Shown here piece after piece: positions 39,031-47,317 of a stretch of DNA of 64,000 nucleotides. The position numbers and the translations under genes are program-made. The notes under the pieces were generated by a model. The model was not told the origin of the DNA and made no database searches. It worked only from the letters and a program-made list of their open reading frames with translations. Every line of letters begins with the position of its first letter. Positions within the stretch are counted from its first letter, which is position 1. Origin of the DNA: Flavobacteriales bacterium UBA3364 (GTDB lineage: Bacteria > Bacteroidota > Bacteroidia > Flavobacteriales_F > PHOS-HE28); contig DEQO01000115.1 of NCBI GenBank assembly GCA_002360495.1, forward strand, positions 1-64,000. Reading direction: 5' to 3'.

Positions 39031-39186
39031 CTACTTCGGGTACATCGATGTCTTGTGGTGGAGCACCTTTCGCGGCCGCTGCTTCACAACCGGGTGCTCC
39101 CGCCGCGCGGCATCCAGTGAACCGTACACCAGCGGCAACTTCTTCAAGTGCCCCTTCTGGATCGCGGTGAGTTTCTTCTTTGCCAT
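39031..39186 (-). CDS. Small basic protein (51 aa)
   Basis: Starts MAKKKLTAIQKGHLKKLPLV; the longer in-frame start lies in a family E repeat and was rejected. It is strongly basic throughout, ending in HHKTSMYPK. Function unknown. Confidence 0.45.
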   Translation of the reverse strand: MAKKKLTAIQKGHLKKLPLVYGSLDAARREHPVVKQRPRKVLHHKTSMYPK

Positions 39187-39203
39187 GGTCAACTTCTCTC
39201 TTC

Positions 39204-39260
39204 GACGGTCACTCCCGCGAAGGCGGGAGTCTCGTGGAGCGAAGCCCACCGGACCGTCCC
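39204..39260. repeat. REP-like palindrome family E, copy 3
   Basis: Nearly identical to the copy at 13503-13559 over 56 nt: ACGGTCACTCCCGCGAAGGC followed by GGGAGTCTCGTGGAGC and closing GGACCGTCC. It fills the gap between two genes. Confidence 0.8.
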
Positions 39261-39269
39261 TCATTCATT

Positions 39270-39770
39270 TCACCGGAATCGCTGTGGTATCAGCCGTTCC
39301 CGCACACCATCGGCGATGCTGTCGGGCACCAGGTCATAGCGTTCGTTCACACTGTATCCGTTGCGCAACAGGCGACCGGCTTCGCCCATGCTCTTGCTGC
39401 TGCGGAAATCGAGCACCGTGCTGTAACCGATTGCAATGCCGCCCACGGCATAGCCCACGTTCTCGTTCTGCGTCCACAGCACAGCGCCCAGGCCGATGCC
39501 CACGATCCGCATCCAGCGCGCATCGCGCTTTGCCATGCCGGCGTACTGGATCGCGTACCCGCCGTTCACGATGTTGGCGGGCGGTGGCAGTTCATGCCAC
39601 AACCGGCCATCGGTGCGCGGTTGCATCCAGGTCTTCTCCACGGCCTTCGTCAGGCTGTCGATGGGGTCCGGATGGTAGATCACCTTCGCCGTAGTATCTA
39701 CCTGTGCCTCTGCAACGCCGCACAGCAGCACACAGAATAGGAGGAGGGTCGTGAGCTTAAACGGACGCAT
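39270..39770 (-). CDS. Secreted hypothetical protein (166 aa)
   Basis: A Sec signal peptide (MRPFKLTTLLLFCVLLCGVA, cleavage after AEA) precedes a mature part with an Ala/Gly-rich hydrophobic segment (WMRIVGIGLGAVLWTQNENV) and YAVGGIAIGYSTVLDF. It may be a small envelope-associated protein. It overlaps the next gene by 14 nt. Confidence 0.6.
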   Translation of the reverse strand: MRPFKLTTLLLFCVLLCGVAEAQVDTTAKVIYHPDPIDSLTKAVEKTWMQPRTDGRLWHELPPPANIVNGGYAIQYAGMAKRDARWMRIVGIGLGAVLWTQNENVGYAVGGIAIGYSTVLDFRSSKSMGEAGRLLRNGYSVNERYDLVPDSIADGVRERLIPQRFR

Positions 39771-40074
39771 GGTGCTCGTTTTGAAGTGAGATGTGATGCC
39801 TATTCCTGCGGCTCAGCAGCTTGGGTCGGTACGTGGAGCAGAACTTGTGCATCTCAGCCTGCTCGATCCGCTTGTTGCCCTTGCGGGCCCCCACGGTACG
39901 GATCCGTCCTTGGTGGATGTACGTACGGATGTTGTCATAAGGGACATCGAACAGCATCGACGCCTCCTGGTAGGTCATGTCCCGCCCGGATATCTCCAGC
40001 TCCGCCCGCAGTTCACCAATGACCAATGCACGAAGCGGAGCACTCAAAAGCGTTATGTCCACCAGCCGCGTCAT
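39757..40074 (-). CDS. Excisionase/MerR-like helix-turn-helix protein (105 aa)
   Basis: The sequence MTYQEASMLFDVPYDNIRTY followed by IHQGRIRTVGARKGNKRI is the pattern of small winged-helix excisionases (a.lLgvs...i..yi..G.i.......iep). N-terminal 30 residues are helical and leucine-rich. Start ATG at 40074 chosen over one 39 nt upstream. It could be a phage Xis-type or transcription factor. Confidence 0.6.
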   Translation of the reverse strand: MTRLVDITLLSAPLRALVIGELRAELEISGRDMTYQEASMLFDVPYDNIRTYIHQGRIRTVGARKGNKRIEQAEMHKFCSTYRPKLLSRRNRHHISLQNEHHASV

Positions 40075-40168
40075 CCTAGTTTGATTTGCATTCCCAACAG
40101 CAAGGAGCCGCACTCTTTCAGATTCGCGCCCATCATACCCATCTGCGTCATCTGCGTTCCGTATTCCC

Positions 40169-40765
40169 TCATAGCGCAGCCACCGCGTTCTTGAATTGCC
40201 TTCCTCTGTCCTCGTAGTTCTCGAACAGGTCGAACGAAGCGCATGCGGGGCTCAGCAGCACGGTATGGCCAGGAGCAGCATACACATGCGCAGCGGCCAC
40301 CACCTCGACCATGCTGGTAGCGGGGATCACCACCACGCGGCCGGCGAAGGCCTTCGCGATCTTCTCGTTGTCCGTACCCAGGGTATAGATCAGGTCCACC
40401 TTCTCGCGCACCACAGCTCGTAGTATCTCGTAATCGTTGGCGTGTTCATCCCCGCGAAGGCGGGGATCCACACCACCGGCGATCCAGATCAGCGGCCCAT
40501 CGAACCACTCCAGGGCCAGCCACGCGCTGTTCACATTGGTCGCCTTGCTGTCGTTCACATACAGCACGCCATCCTTCGCACCGATCACCTCCAGCCGGTG
40601 CTCCTGGATCAGTGGCGCGAAGCTCTCGCGCACCAGGTCCTTGCGGATCTCCGAGTAGGAGAGCGGTCGATCGATCGGCCGCCCCACAAGAGAGCATTGC
40701 GGACACAGCTGGTCCTCGCCCATGCTGTGCCCGCAATGCAGACATTCCGGAAATCGGGAAGGCAT
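40169..40765 (-). CDS. Zinc-ribbon / MurD C-terminal-domain hybrid, truncated ligase (198 aa)
   Basis: Residues about 6-30 (PECLHCGHSMGEDQLCPQCS) are a zinc ribbon. From about residue 50 the protein matches the C-terminal domain of MurD (UDP-MurNAc-Ala:D-Glu ligase): DGVLYVNDSKATNVNSAWLA, WIAGGVD, a Tyr-Thr-Leu-Gly-Asp-Asn-type strand, SPACASFDLFENYEDRGRQF. The N-terminal UDP-binding and central ATPase domains are absent, so it cannot be an active ligase by itself. Between WIAGGVD and NDYEIL an extra PRLRGDEHA is inserted by a family E repeat. It may be a decoy that interferes with host MurD or a decaying captured gene. The start ATG at 40765 is uncertain (GTG at 40777 possible). Confidence 0.75.
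   Translation of the reverse strand: MPSRFPECLHCGHSMGEDQLCPQCSLVGRPIDRPLSYSEIRKDLVRESFAPLIQEHRLEVIGAKDGVLYVNDSKATNVNSAWLALEWFDGPLIWIAGGVDPRLRGDEHANDYEILRAVVREKVDLIYTLGTDNEKIAKAFAGRVVVIPATSMVEVVAAAHVYAAPGHTVLLSPACASFDLFENYEDRGRQFKNAVAAL
40446..40469. repeat. REP-like palindrome family E inserted in frame
   Basis: CATCCCCGCGAAGGCGGGGA lies inside the MurD-like frame and adds the residues PRLRGDEHA without breaking it. It matches the other family E copies only over the palindromic core. Confidence 0.8.
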
Positions 40766-40810
40766 CTTCGGTTCCACGATGGCAAATCACCATCACCATC
40801 ACTGCATCTC

Positions 40811-41091
40811 AGGGCACGCCGGTCGGCTCCCAGGGCACGGCAGGGGAGTGGCATGCCCTCGGGAGAGGAGTTAGTTGCCAGTTGTCAGTTCCTCGGGCGC
40901 ACAACCTCCCGCGCGGATCCACCAAGGAGAGACCCCGCCAGCAACGGCAGGCAGCTGTGCGGGGATGTCCACGGCCCGCGCGGTCGTCAGCCACGCCGAT
41001 AGTGGGAGGGCCGGTGGGTGCGTGGCATTACGACTTGGGCCGTGGGCGCCTTTTGGCTCCACCTTTTGGCGAAGCAAAAGGTGGAAGGACG
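40811..41091. repeat. Composite repeat block (families A, C, D); no gene
   Basis: Family A at 40811-40859 is followed by a variable middle (including TTGTCAGTTCCTCGGGCGCA, close to 26043-26062), family C at about 40967-41056 and family D at 41060-41090 (CCACCTTTTGGCGAAGCAAA). Together with 25973-26404 this shows that A, C and D can travel as one unit. The block fills the 326 nt between the MurD-like gene start and the stop of the next gene. Confidence 0.8.
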
Positions 41092-41481
41092 TCACTCTGT
41101 CCCGGCCGGAGCAACCGCCACCGCATCCGAAGTCGGAGCCTGCGCATTCTCTGCACTCTGCGTGTTCTCTGCGGTAGCCTTTGAGTTTGCACTCATAACC
41201 ACCTCAAAGCGCACCGCTGCCGCCGGCATCCCCACATCATCCAGCTCCGCGCTGAACACCGTGATCGCCCCGTAGGGGATGAACACCCGCCCGTTCTCCG
41301 TCGCCGTCTTCCACTGACCCGGTGTGAACATCGCAATGTCCTCCACCCACTGCACACCGCCGTCCTTCTTCAGCACGCGCAAGGGTTGGCCAGGAGTGGC
41401 CAGTACGACCTCCAGCTCCGCGAGCGTAAGCCGCCGGTAGCGGATCACCTCGCACATCCATTCGGGGGTGGGGAAATTCAT
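41092..41481 (-). CDS. Hypothetical protein (129 aa)
   Basis: Starts MNFPTPEWMCEVIRYRRLTL, the ATG overlapping the previous stop. A beta-rich centre (NGRVFIPYGAITVFSAELDD) and a low-complexity Ala/Thr-rich C-terminus. No family recognised. Confidence 0.6.
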   Translation of the reverse strand: MNFPTPEWMCEVIRYRRLTLAELEVVLATPGQPLRVLKKDGGVQWVEDIAMFTPGQWKTATENGRVFIPYGAITVFSAELDDVGMPAAAVRFEVVMSANSKATAENTQSAENAQAPTSDAVAVAPAGTE

Positions 41482-41936
41482 GGTTGCCATTTCTTCGCCG
41501 GTAGCGTCACCGGCAGTTTGGTGAGGTCGAATACGAACGAGCTGGACTGTACGCCCGGCCCGAAACGGAAATTGTGCTGGGTGCGGAGGTACTCCGGCCG
41601 GTTCTTCAGAACGGCCAGCATGCGCGGCGGCATCAGGCCATGCTCCTGGTAGCGTTCCAGATGTCGTTCCTGGTACGCGGCCACCACGGTCTTCCAGCGC
41701 ACGAAGAGCTCGCCGCCGTTGATCTTGATGTGGTTGTCATGGAGCAGCACACCGCCGCGTACCCGGTCCTCTACGCACAGCCAGAAGCGCACGCCATCCT
41801 CATCGCCAAAAAGACCGGGCGATGGCTTGCTCGGCTCCTGCAGAATGTTCATCAGCGCGCGCAGGCAGCCGTCCACCTGCTCCACGCTAAGGCCCGTGCG
41901 GCTCACCATGCTTGTGATCAGCTGGTCCTTGTGCAT
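41478..41936 (-). CDS. Hypothetical protein (152 aa)
   Basis: Starts MHKDQLITSMVSRTGLSVEQ. Helical first third, then strands (VRFWLCVEDRVRGGVLLHDN). It follows the primase-helicase directly and may be part of the replication module, but no motif supports that. Confidence 0.6.
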   Translation of the reverse strand: MHKDQLITSMVSRTGLSVEQVDGCLRALMNILQEPSKPSPGLFGDEDGVRFWLCVEDRVRGGVLLHDNHIKINGGELFVRWKTVVAAYQERHLERYQEHGLMPPRMLAVLKNRPEYLRTQHNFRFGPGVQSSSFVFDLTKLPVTLPAKKWQP

Positions 41937-41938
41937 CG

Positions 41939-44590
41939 TCAAAAGGGTAGGTCGTCCACTTCACCATCGGCGGGCTTGCCGTTCTTGCCGGCGCCCAACC
42001 CGAGCGGTCCGGGGGCACTCGAAACACCACCCTCGGGCAGGCTCTTCAGCAGTTCCCAATGGGTATCGGATATGAAGTCCACACGCTTGAATTCGAAAGG
42101 ACGCCCTGGCGGACAGGTCACCGGTTGGTGCTCCATCATTCGGCCTTTGAGCACACCGTTCTCGTAGGCGGGCACATCTACCAGGCGGTGGTAGCGGTAA
42201 CGTGTCACCGCCTCCTCGCCCTTGTCGTTCTTGTAGCGGCCCACCTTCATGTGCTCCTTCAGCACCTCCTTGATGTAATCGGGCTCCACGCGACGGCCCT
42301 TGAAGATCTCCAGCGCGATATCGTTCTCGTGCATCAGGATCGTCTCCTCGCCGGTGGCGTTGAAAATGCGTTTGAGGAAACCGACGATCTCCTTGCGCAC
42401 CATCGGCTGGCTGTGGGTGCGCAGCTCGCGCAGCGCCTCGGTATCCAGCAGCGGCGGGTGGAAATGGCTGCGGTAGAGTTTCGTCGTGGCCATCTTCCGG
42501 TTCTGCAGCCGCCAGAGGAAGGCCGGGATCTCATTGAACAGCTTCGTCTCCAGTTCCACGTCCAGGTCGGCATCGCTGATCGGGTTGATCTTCCGCACCC
42601 AGAACCGCGTCTCATCATCATCGGTCTTGATGAAGGACCGCACGTTGTTCGACAGGATCACGAACGCGGCGAAGAAGCCCATCTCGTACTGCGCCAGGCC
42701 CTTGGTGTTCACCGTGATCTTGTCTGCGGTGCTCATCGCCTTGATCTTCTCCACCGTGGCCAGCTTGTCGATCATGGCCTCGTCCAGGATGATCAGCTTC
42801 TTGCCGGCATAGTGTGAATTGAAATCGCTTTCGAAGTCCTTGTTGCCCACGAAAATGGCGTTCGCCGTCAACAGCATCTTCAGGTACTTCGCGAACGTCG
42901 TTTTCCCCGTGCCGCGCTCTTTCGACACCAGGCACAGGATGGGCAGCATCTGCGTGGGATGGAAGATGATCAGCTGGATATAGTCCAGCAGCAGGTCCAG
43001 TTCGCTTACCTCGATCATCTGCGGCTTGCCGAAGTCCGGTGACTTCTCATCGCTGATCTTCAACTTCGGGTGCGGCACCTTCACCGTTCCCGCTCCGGCG
43101 ATATGCCGCAGGAACCGGTAGGTCGCTTCGGGTTCCTCGGTGTTCTCCTCGGCCTCGTGCTCGAACGGCGCGTACAAGTTGAAACAGCCGTGCACGATCT
43201 CTTTCCAGTTCAAGTGATCGGGCACGTTGGTGAAGGCCTCCAGCTTCAGCACGTGCTTGCAGAAGTCCTTGCTATGATCCTCGATGATGGTGCTTTTCTG
43301 CCATGGCACGAGCTGGCCCTCCAGAGCGCCGAACTTGTTGGGCACCTTGATCCGCTTCATGTACTGGGTACCCACGCGGATGTAGTGCTTGGCCAGGCTC
43401 GGCACCAGCACCTTCAGGGCCTTCTCGCCCTCGTCCCACTGGTACTTTGTGCCCTCGAACACGAAGGCCCGGTTCTCGATGCGCTCTTGGAAATACGAGT
43501 AGAAATCCGTCGCACTGCGCAGGTGGAAGTGGTCGCGCAGGATGCTGGGCCGATCCAGGTCCATCCGCGTGAAGAACTTGTTGGGCTCGCTGAACAGGCC
43601 CATGTCCTTGATCACCGCATGGCGCAACGCGGCGGCATGTTCCTCCAACCAGTTGTGGCGCGTGGTTTCCAGGGCCTGTTCCTGTTCGCGCTCCTTTTCC
43701 TCGAACTGCGCGTCGGTCATATCCGGCTTGCGGATCACCGGGCCCAGCTTGATCTCCGCATGCGCGCGGGCAATGGGGTAGGCGAGCAACAGGTCGTCGA
43801 TCCCCTTGGGATGCTCCATGCGGGGGGGCATCTCCACCGCATCGGAGTTCACGTGCATGAACCAGGTTCGGAACCCGAGCGACTTCGCATGATCGCCCAG
43901 CATGGTGCCGATGTTCCGCGCCGATGCGAAGAAGCCGTTGGGCCGTGTGTAGAGGTCTTCGTCCGGGTTCTCCTCGGGGAACTTGCGCGTCAGGTTCCGG
44001 CAGTCACCGTCCACCAGCCACACCACATGCTTCGGACGCAACACACGCAACAGATCGATCACGTCGGGATGCAACGTCATCGTGTTCTTGTCCATGTAGT
44101 GCGTGATGCTGGTCAGCGCCAGCATGTACGCACCGTTGTTCTCCGCGCAATACGCCTTGAACGCGCCCTCCGTCATGTAGAGGGTATCGATGTGCCGTTT
44201 CTCCTGGTAGGCGCGTATCAACTCCGGACCGAACCACGCGAAGGTCCCGGCCCCCTTGGGCAGGTTGTACTTGTGGCTCTTGCCCTTCTTGTCCACGCGC
44301 GGCACCTGGTAGCGGGTGCTCTGGTAGTGCGTGGTGAACTTGTTGTCCGGCTTGCGGTACTCCGCCTTCGCGCCACTGGGCCGGTAGTAGTTGATCGTGA
44401 TGTCGCCGTTCGCATCCACCTCGAACAGCGGATACTCCTCCTTCACAACGGTACCATCCGCCTTCGACCAGCTGTAGTGGACGATGTTCTTCTCCGGCGT
44501 CCAGCCCAACGGCAGCAACCGCTCATTGAAGAAGGTCGTGTCCTTCTCCGGTACCGGCAGCTCCGGTGTATTCTCCTCGGTCTCGCTCAC
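41939..44590 (-). CDS. Primase-helicase: TOPRIM-like plus P-loop ATPase (883 aa)
   Basis: Uses a GTG start (MSETEENTPELPVPEKDTTF). Residues about 135-205 contain a TOPRIM-like pair: DTLYMTEGAFKAYCAENNGA and HVVWLVDGDCRNL. About residues 555-570, LCLVSKERGTGKTTFAKYLK is a Walker A (P-loop), LIILDEAMIDKL near 598-609 a Walker B, and FAAFVILSNNVRSF near 640 a sensor, as in DUF5906/D5-like superfamily 3 helicases. The winged-helix-like C-terminus follows. No zinc finger is visible, which could be provided by 14800-15087. It is the central replication protein of the element. An AAGGAGG lies 14 nt before the start. Confidence 0.85.
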   Translation of the reverse strand: MSETEENTPELPVPEKDTTFFNERLLPLGWTPEKNIVHYSWSKADGTVVKEEYPLFEVDANGDITINYYRPSGAKAEYRKPDNKFTTHYQSTRYQVPRVDKKGKSHKYNLPKGAGTFAWFGPELIRAYQEKRHIDTLYMTEGAFKAYCAENNGAYMLALTSITHYMDKNTMTLHPDVIDLLRVLRPKHVVWLVDGDCRNLTRKFPEENPDEDLYTRPNGFFASARNIGTMLGDHAKSLGFRTWFMHVNSDAVEMPPRMEHPKGIDDLLLAYPIARAHAEIKLGPVIRKPDMTDAQFEEKEREQEQALETTRHNWLEEHAAALRHAVIKDMGLFSEPNKFFTRMDLDRPSILRDHFHLRSATDFYSYFQERIENRAFVFEGTKYQWDEGEKALKVLVPSLAKHYIRVGTQYMKRIKVPNKFGALEGQLVPWQKSTIIEDHSKDFCKHVLKLEAFTNVPDHLNWKEIVHGCFNLYAPFEHEAEENTEEPEATYRFLRHIAGAGTVKVPHPKLKISDEKSPDFGKPQMIEVSELDLLLDYIQLIIFHPTQMLPILCLVSKERGTGKTTFAKYLKMLLTANAIFVGNKDFESDFNSHYAGKKLIILDEAMIDKLATVEKIKAMSTADKITVNTKGLAQYEMGFFAAFVILSNNVRSFIKTDDDETRFWVRKINPISDADLDVELETKLFNEIPAFLWRLQNRKMATTKLYRSHFHPPLLDTEALRELRTHSQPMVRKEIVGFLKRIFNATGEETILMHENDIALEIFKGRRVEPDYIKEVLKEHMKVGRYKNDKGEEAVTRYRYHRLVDVPAYENGVLKGRMMEHQPVTCPPGRPFEFKRVDFISDTHWELLKSLPEGGVSSAPGPLGLGAGKNGKPADGEVDDLPF

Positions 44591-44636
44591 AGTGCGGTGG
44601 TAATGCCTCCTTCGTGGTACTGCTCAACTATTTGGT

Positions 44637-44653
44637 GAACGGACATCCCGTTC
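44637..44653 (-). promoter_or_regulatory. Leader hairpin upstream of the primase-helicase
   Basis: GAACGG-ACATC-CCGTTC is a 6-bp perfect inverted repeat with a 5-nt loop, 47 nt upstream of the GTG start and before the AAGGAGG ribosome-binding sequence. Function unknown. Confidence 0.4.
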
Positions 44654-44659
44654 GACCGA

Positions 44660-44869
44660 TCACACCCGTCTCATCACTTTACTCGCGACCGACTCCGTCC
44701 CTGTGGCCCGCACCGCCACCATCAAACCGTGTGCGGCCAGCTTCCGCACGAACACGTTCCACAACGCCGGTGTAGCCCATGGCCGATGGATGAGCAGATC
44801 GATGTTCCGCTGCAGCTCGTCCGGCGGATCGGCAAGGCGCGGCAACGGCTTGTTCGGATCGGGGATCAT
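44660..44869 (-). CDS. Hypothetical protein (69 aa)
   Basis: Starts MIPDPNKPLPRLADPPDELQ. Helical, ends in basic residues (VASKVMRRV). ATG overlaps the upstream stop by 4 nt. No family recognised. Confidence 0.5.
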   Translation of the reverse strand: MIPDPNKPLPRLADPPDELQRNIDLLIHRPWATPALWNVFVRKLAAHGLMVAVRATGTESVASKVMRRV

Positions 44870-45117
44870 GCGTCCGGCCCTTTGGTGATGTGCAACATGT
44901 TCTGGTTCTTGAACACCACACGCAGATCACCGATCTCCGTATTCAGTTCGGTCACCACGTTCGGCGAGTTGAACGCCCGCCCGATCCACCGCTGCATTTG
45001 CACCAGGTCCTTGAACGGTGTGATGGTGTGGGCCGCATCCAGGGCCTGCGCCATGCTCAGCGCCAGATTGCTCAGGCCCGGCTCCAGCAACATGTAGGTG
45101 GTAATGGAGAACCTCAT
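44866..45117 (-). CDS. Hypothetical protein (83 aa)
   Basis: Starts MRFSITTYMLLEPGLSNLAL. Mixed structure, ending NMLHITKGPDA. No family recognised. Confidence 0.5.
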   Translation of the reverse strand: MRFSITTYMLLEPGLSNLALSMAQALDAAHTITPFKDLVQMQRWIGRAFNSPNVVTELNTEIGDLRVVFKNQNMLHITKGPDA

Positions 45118-45347
45118 TGCAGGTGGGTGAGATAACCGTACAGGATATCAGCGAAGGCGATCGTCCCGGCCACGAGGAAGAGCCATTTCAGCGTCCGCCA
45201 CTTCCGCCATTGGAACCGAGCGTAGTACGTCCGTTCGCTGTGTACACTGGTCTGCAGCGCTTCCAGCATCACCTTGTGGCTGGTGTGCTCCTTCACCCAG
45301 TAGAACACGACGGGGAAGAAGCAGATCAGGGCTACCAGGATCATCAT
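45114..45347 (-). CDS. Small membrane protein (77 aa)
   Basis: Two membrane segments: MMILVALICFFPVVFYWVKE at the N-terminus and LKWLFLVAGTIAFADILYGY at the C-terminus, with a basic loop between. Three ATG/GTG codons in a row make the exact start uncertain by one or two residues. Confidence 0.6.
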   Translation of the reverse strand: MMILVALICFFPVVFYWVKEHTSHKVMLEALQTSVHSERTYYARFQWRKWRTLKWLFLVAGTIAFADILYGYLTHLQ

Positions 45348-45508
45348 CACAGCGCGGGTTTACAGTTGGGGTGCAGTTGCACCTTGTGGATCGGGTCCAT
45401 CCGGTCCACAGGCTTCCCACAGCGTACGCAGCGTTCGACCGTTGCAACGCGGTGGTGCCTCAACACAGCACCACGCGCTACCGCCACCAATGTTCGAAGC
45501 CCCTTCAT
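45347..45508 (-). CDS. Small zinc-binding protein (53 aa)
   Basis: Reads MKGLRTLVAVARGAVLRHHR then VATVERCVRCGKPVDRMDPI and HPNCKPAL: CxxC plus a His and Cys pair, a plausible zinc site. It overlaps both neighbours by 3-4 nt, which supports the frame. Confidence 0.5.
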   Translation of the reverse strand: MKGLRTLVAVARGAVLRHHRVATVERCVRCGKPVDRMDPIHKVQLHPNCKPAL

Positions 45509-46095
45509 CGCGCCGCCAGCCCCAGCTCCAACTGGGCGTCCGTTCTTGGTTCAACACGCAGGCGGATCACCGGTGTCTCCGGCTTGGCAGGTGCGGCATT
45601 GGCCAGTGCGTCCAGCCGTGTCACCAGGGCCGTTCGCTGCGAACTGTTGCCGTGCTTCATCACATGGTCGATCACGTCCTGCTGGCGCACCCAGCCATCC
45701 TGTCCGTGCCAGTACCCGCGGAACACACCTTTGCGGATGTATTCACCCCCGTAGCCGATCAGCTCTGCCGCCTCTGCGTACGGGATATAGCCGTTCTTGC
45801 GCTGCTGCTTCATGAAGTCTAGGAAGCTCCTTCGATGAACGCGTGCCATCTGGCTCTTGCTGGAATTGTGGCAATACGGCCAGTTGCGTTCTCTCGCAAG
45901 GCTGCTGATTATTTGCTGTGAAAGACGGCTCAGTGCGGAAGCCTCCGACAGCAGCATCATTTCCGCATCATCGGAGCCGGACGGACGTACCGCATCGCTG
46001 CCATCCACTTCGCTGAGCAGGGCGCTGAGCCGATGTTTCTGCTCCGGGTTGTTCCGCAGGAACATCAGTAGTTCGGTGAAGGAGGTGGTGTCCAT
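45505..46095 (-). CDS. Hypothetical protein with helix-turn-helix-like segment (196 aa)
   Basis: Starts MDTTSFTELLMFLRNNPEQK. The middle part (GYIPYAEAAELIGYGGEYIR followed by KGVFRGYWHGQDGWVRQQDV) resembles a winged helix-turn-helix of the excisionase/MerR type. The ends are low-complexity and helical. DNA binding is a suggestion only. Confidence 0.6.
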   Translation of the reverse strand: MDTTSFTELLMFLRNNPEQKHRLSALLSEVDGSDAVRPSGSDDAEMMLLSEASALSRLSQQIISSLARERNWPYCHNSSKSQMARVHRRSFLDFMKQQRKNGYIPYAEAAELIGYGGEYIRKGVFRGYWHGQDGWVRQQDVIDHVMKHGNSSQRTALVTRLDALANAAPAKPETPVIRLRVEPRTDAQLELGLAAR

Positions 46096-46103
46096 GGCCG
46101 TGA

Positions 46104-46337
46104 TCAGTTTGCGGTCCGGAAACGAAGCAGGATCCCATGCGGTGAGTTCACCGTGACCGCTCCGGACAAGCGACCCACCTGCAGGTCCAACCCGTTCAGG
46201 GCGATGTGATCGCGCAGCGTATCGGCCAGGTGGTCCGGGCTGGTGAAATCCAGGTCGTGGTACTGGTCCTTGATCGTCTCGGCCACGCAGCGCACGGGCA
46301 GGGGCATGGGTTGTGTGGCTTGGATGAAGAAGCGCAT
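46104..46337 (-). CDS. Hypothetical protein (77 aa)
   Basis: Starts MRFFIQATQPMPLPVRCVAE. Ends in beta segments (GRLSGAVTVNSPHGILLRF). The start overlaps the upstream stop (TGATG). No family recognised. Confidence 0.5.
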   Translation of the reverse strand: MRFFIQATQPMPLPVRCVAETIKDQYHDLDFTSPDHLADTLRDHIALNGLDLQVGRLSGAVTVNSPHGILLRFRTAN

Positions 46338-46693
46338 CAGGTGGTGGGTTTTTCGTTGGTCAACATTTCCTTGGTGGGCAGATCGAAATCCAGCAGCACG
46401 CGCAGGTTTTCCTTCGCCAGGGTGATCTCCCCGCAGCGCTTACCGGTCCGCTTGTCGAACACATGGGCCCCGATCGTGCGCTCGCTGAAGAGCTTGCGAC
46501 CGAGATCGTTCACGCCCATGGAGAAGGGAAGGCGCAACTCCTTCTTCGCCTTGCCGGGGAGGATGATGCGGGCATCCGCGTACACGCTCATCAACCGGAA
46601 GAAGTAGAAGGCCGCCGTGTACTCCAGTTGGAAATGGCTCGTGATCTTCTTCACGCGCTCCGTAGTGCGGCCTATCTTCTTGAGGTGCGCCAT
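46337..46693 (-). CDS. Hypothetical basic protein (118 aa)
   Basis: Starts MAHLKKIGRTTERVKKITSH. Strongly basic N-terminal half, then strands. No family recognised. Confidence 0.55.
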   Translation of the reverse strand: MAHLKKIGRTTERVKKITSHFQLEYTAAFYFFRLMSVYADARIILPGKAKKELRLPFSMGVNDLGRKLFSERTIGAHVFDKRTGKRCGEITLAKENLRVLLDFDLPTKEMLTNEKPTT

Positions 46694-46977
46694 CAGATGC
46701 AGTTGATCATGAGGATCACCAGCTCGCCATACTCGCGGCTGTCCCGGTGGAACTTCTTGCTGCCGTACCCGATCCGGATCACGCGGCCGGCATCATCCGT
46801 GCGGATGTCGATACGGGGGTTCTTCCATGTGGTGTGCATCCAGCTGCTCAGCGCATCCACATCGGCGAAGGGTGTGCTCGCGTGCTGCACACGCAACTCG
46901 TTGCCCAGCAGTTCCGCTTCCGCGTACAGCTCTGGGTAATTCACCCGGTCGGCCTTATTGGTGATGCTGATCCTCAT
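46693..46977 (-). CDS. Hypothetical protein (94 aa)
   Basis: Starts MRISITNKADRVNYPELYAE. Contains KNPRIDIRTDDAGRVIRIGY with beta-like spacing. It overlaps the upstream gene by 23 nt. No family recognised. Confidence 0.55.
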   Translation of the reverse strand: MRISITNKADRVNYPELYAEAELLGNELRVQHASTPFADVDALSSWMHTTWKNPRIDIRTDDAGRVIRIGYGSKKFHRDSREYGELVILMINCI

Positions 46978-47314
46978 TGGTTCGTTCTTCGGCGGTCACT
47001 TCCTTTTCCTCGACGGGCGACACTTCATTCTCTGCGCTGCCCAACGCCTCCTTCAAGCATTCCTCCTCGTTGCTGTGCGGCTTGTCCCGGCTTTTGTGCC
47101 AATACGCCTGGTGCACCAGCCAATTCGCAGGAACCTCCTTGCCGTCGACCAGCTTCACCGCGTAAGGCGACAGGTCGTTCGCCCAATGGTCTTCCCGCCA
47201 GATGCGGGTGGTGCTTTCGCCCACGGGTACCACCGCGCATAGCGTCACGATCCGGTGACCGGTCTCCTTGTCCACTTTGGGTGGGAGGCGTTTCCAGATC
47301 AGTTCGCTGTCCAT
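46955..47314 (-). CDS. Hypothetical protein (119 aa)
   Basis: Starts MDSELIWKRLPPKVDKETGH. Beta-rich first half (IVTLCAVVPVGESTTRIWRE) and an acidic Glu-rich C-terminus. No family recognised. Confidence 0.55.
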   Translation of the reverse strand: MDSELIWKRLPPKVDKETGHRIVTLCAVVPVGESTTRIWREDHWANDLSPYAVKLVDGKEVPANWLVHQAYWHKSRDKPHSNEEECLKEALGSAENEVSPVEEKEVTAEERTNEDQHHQ

Positions 47315-47317
47315 CGG

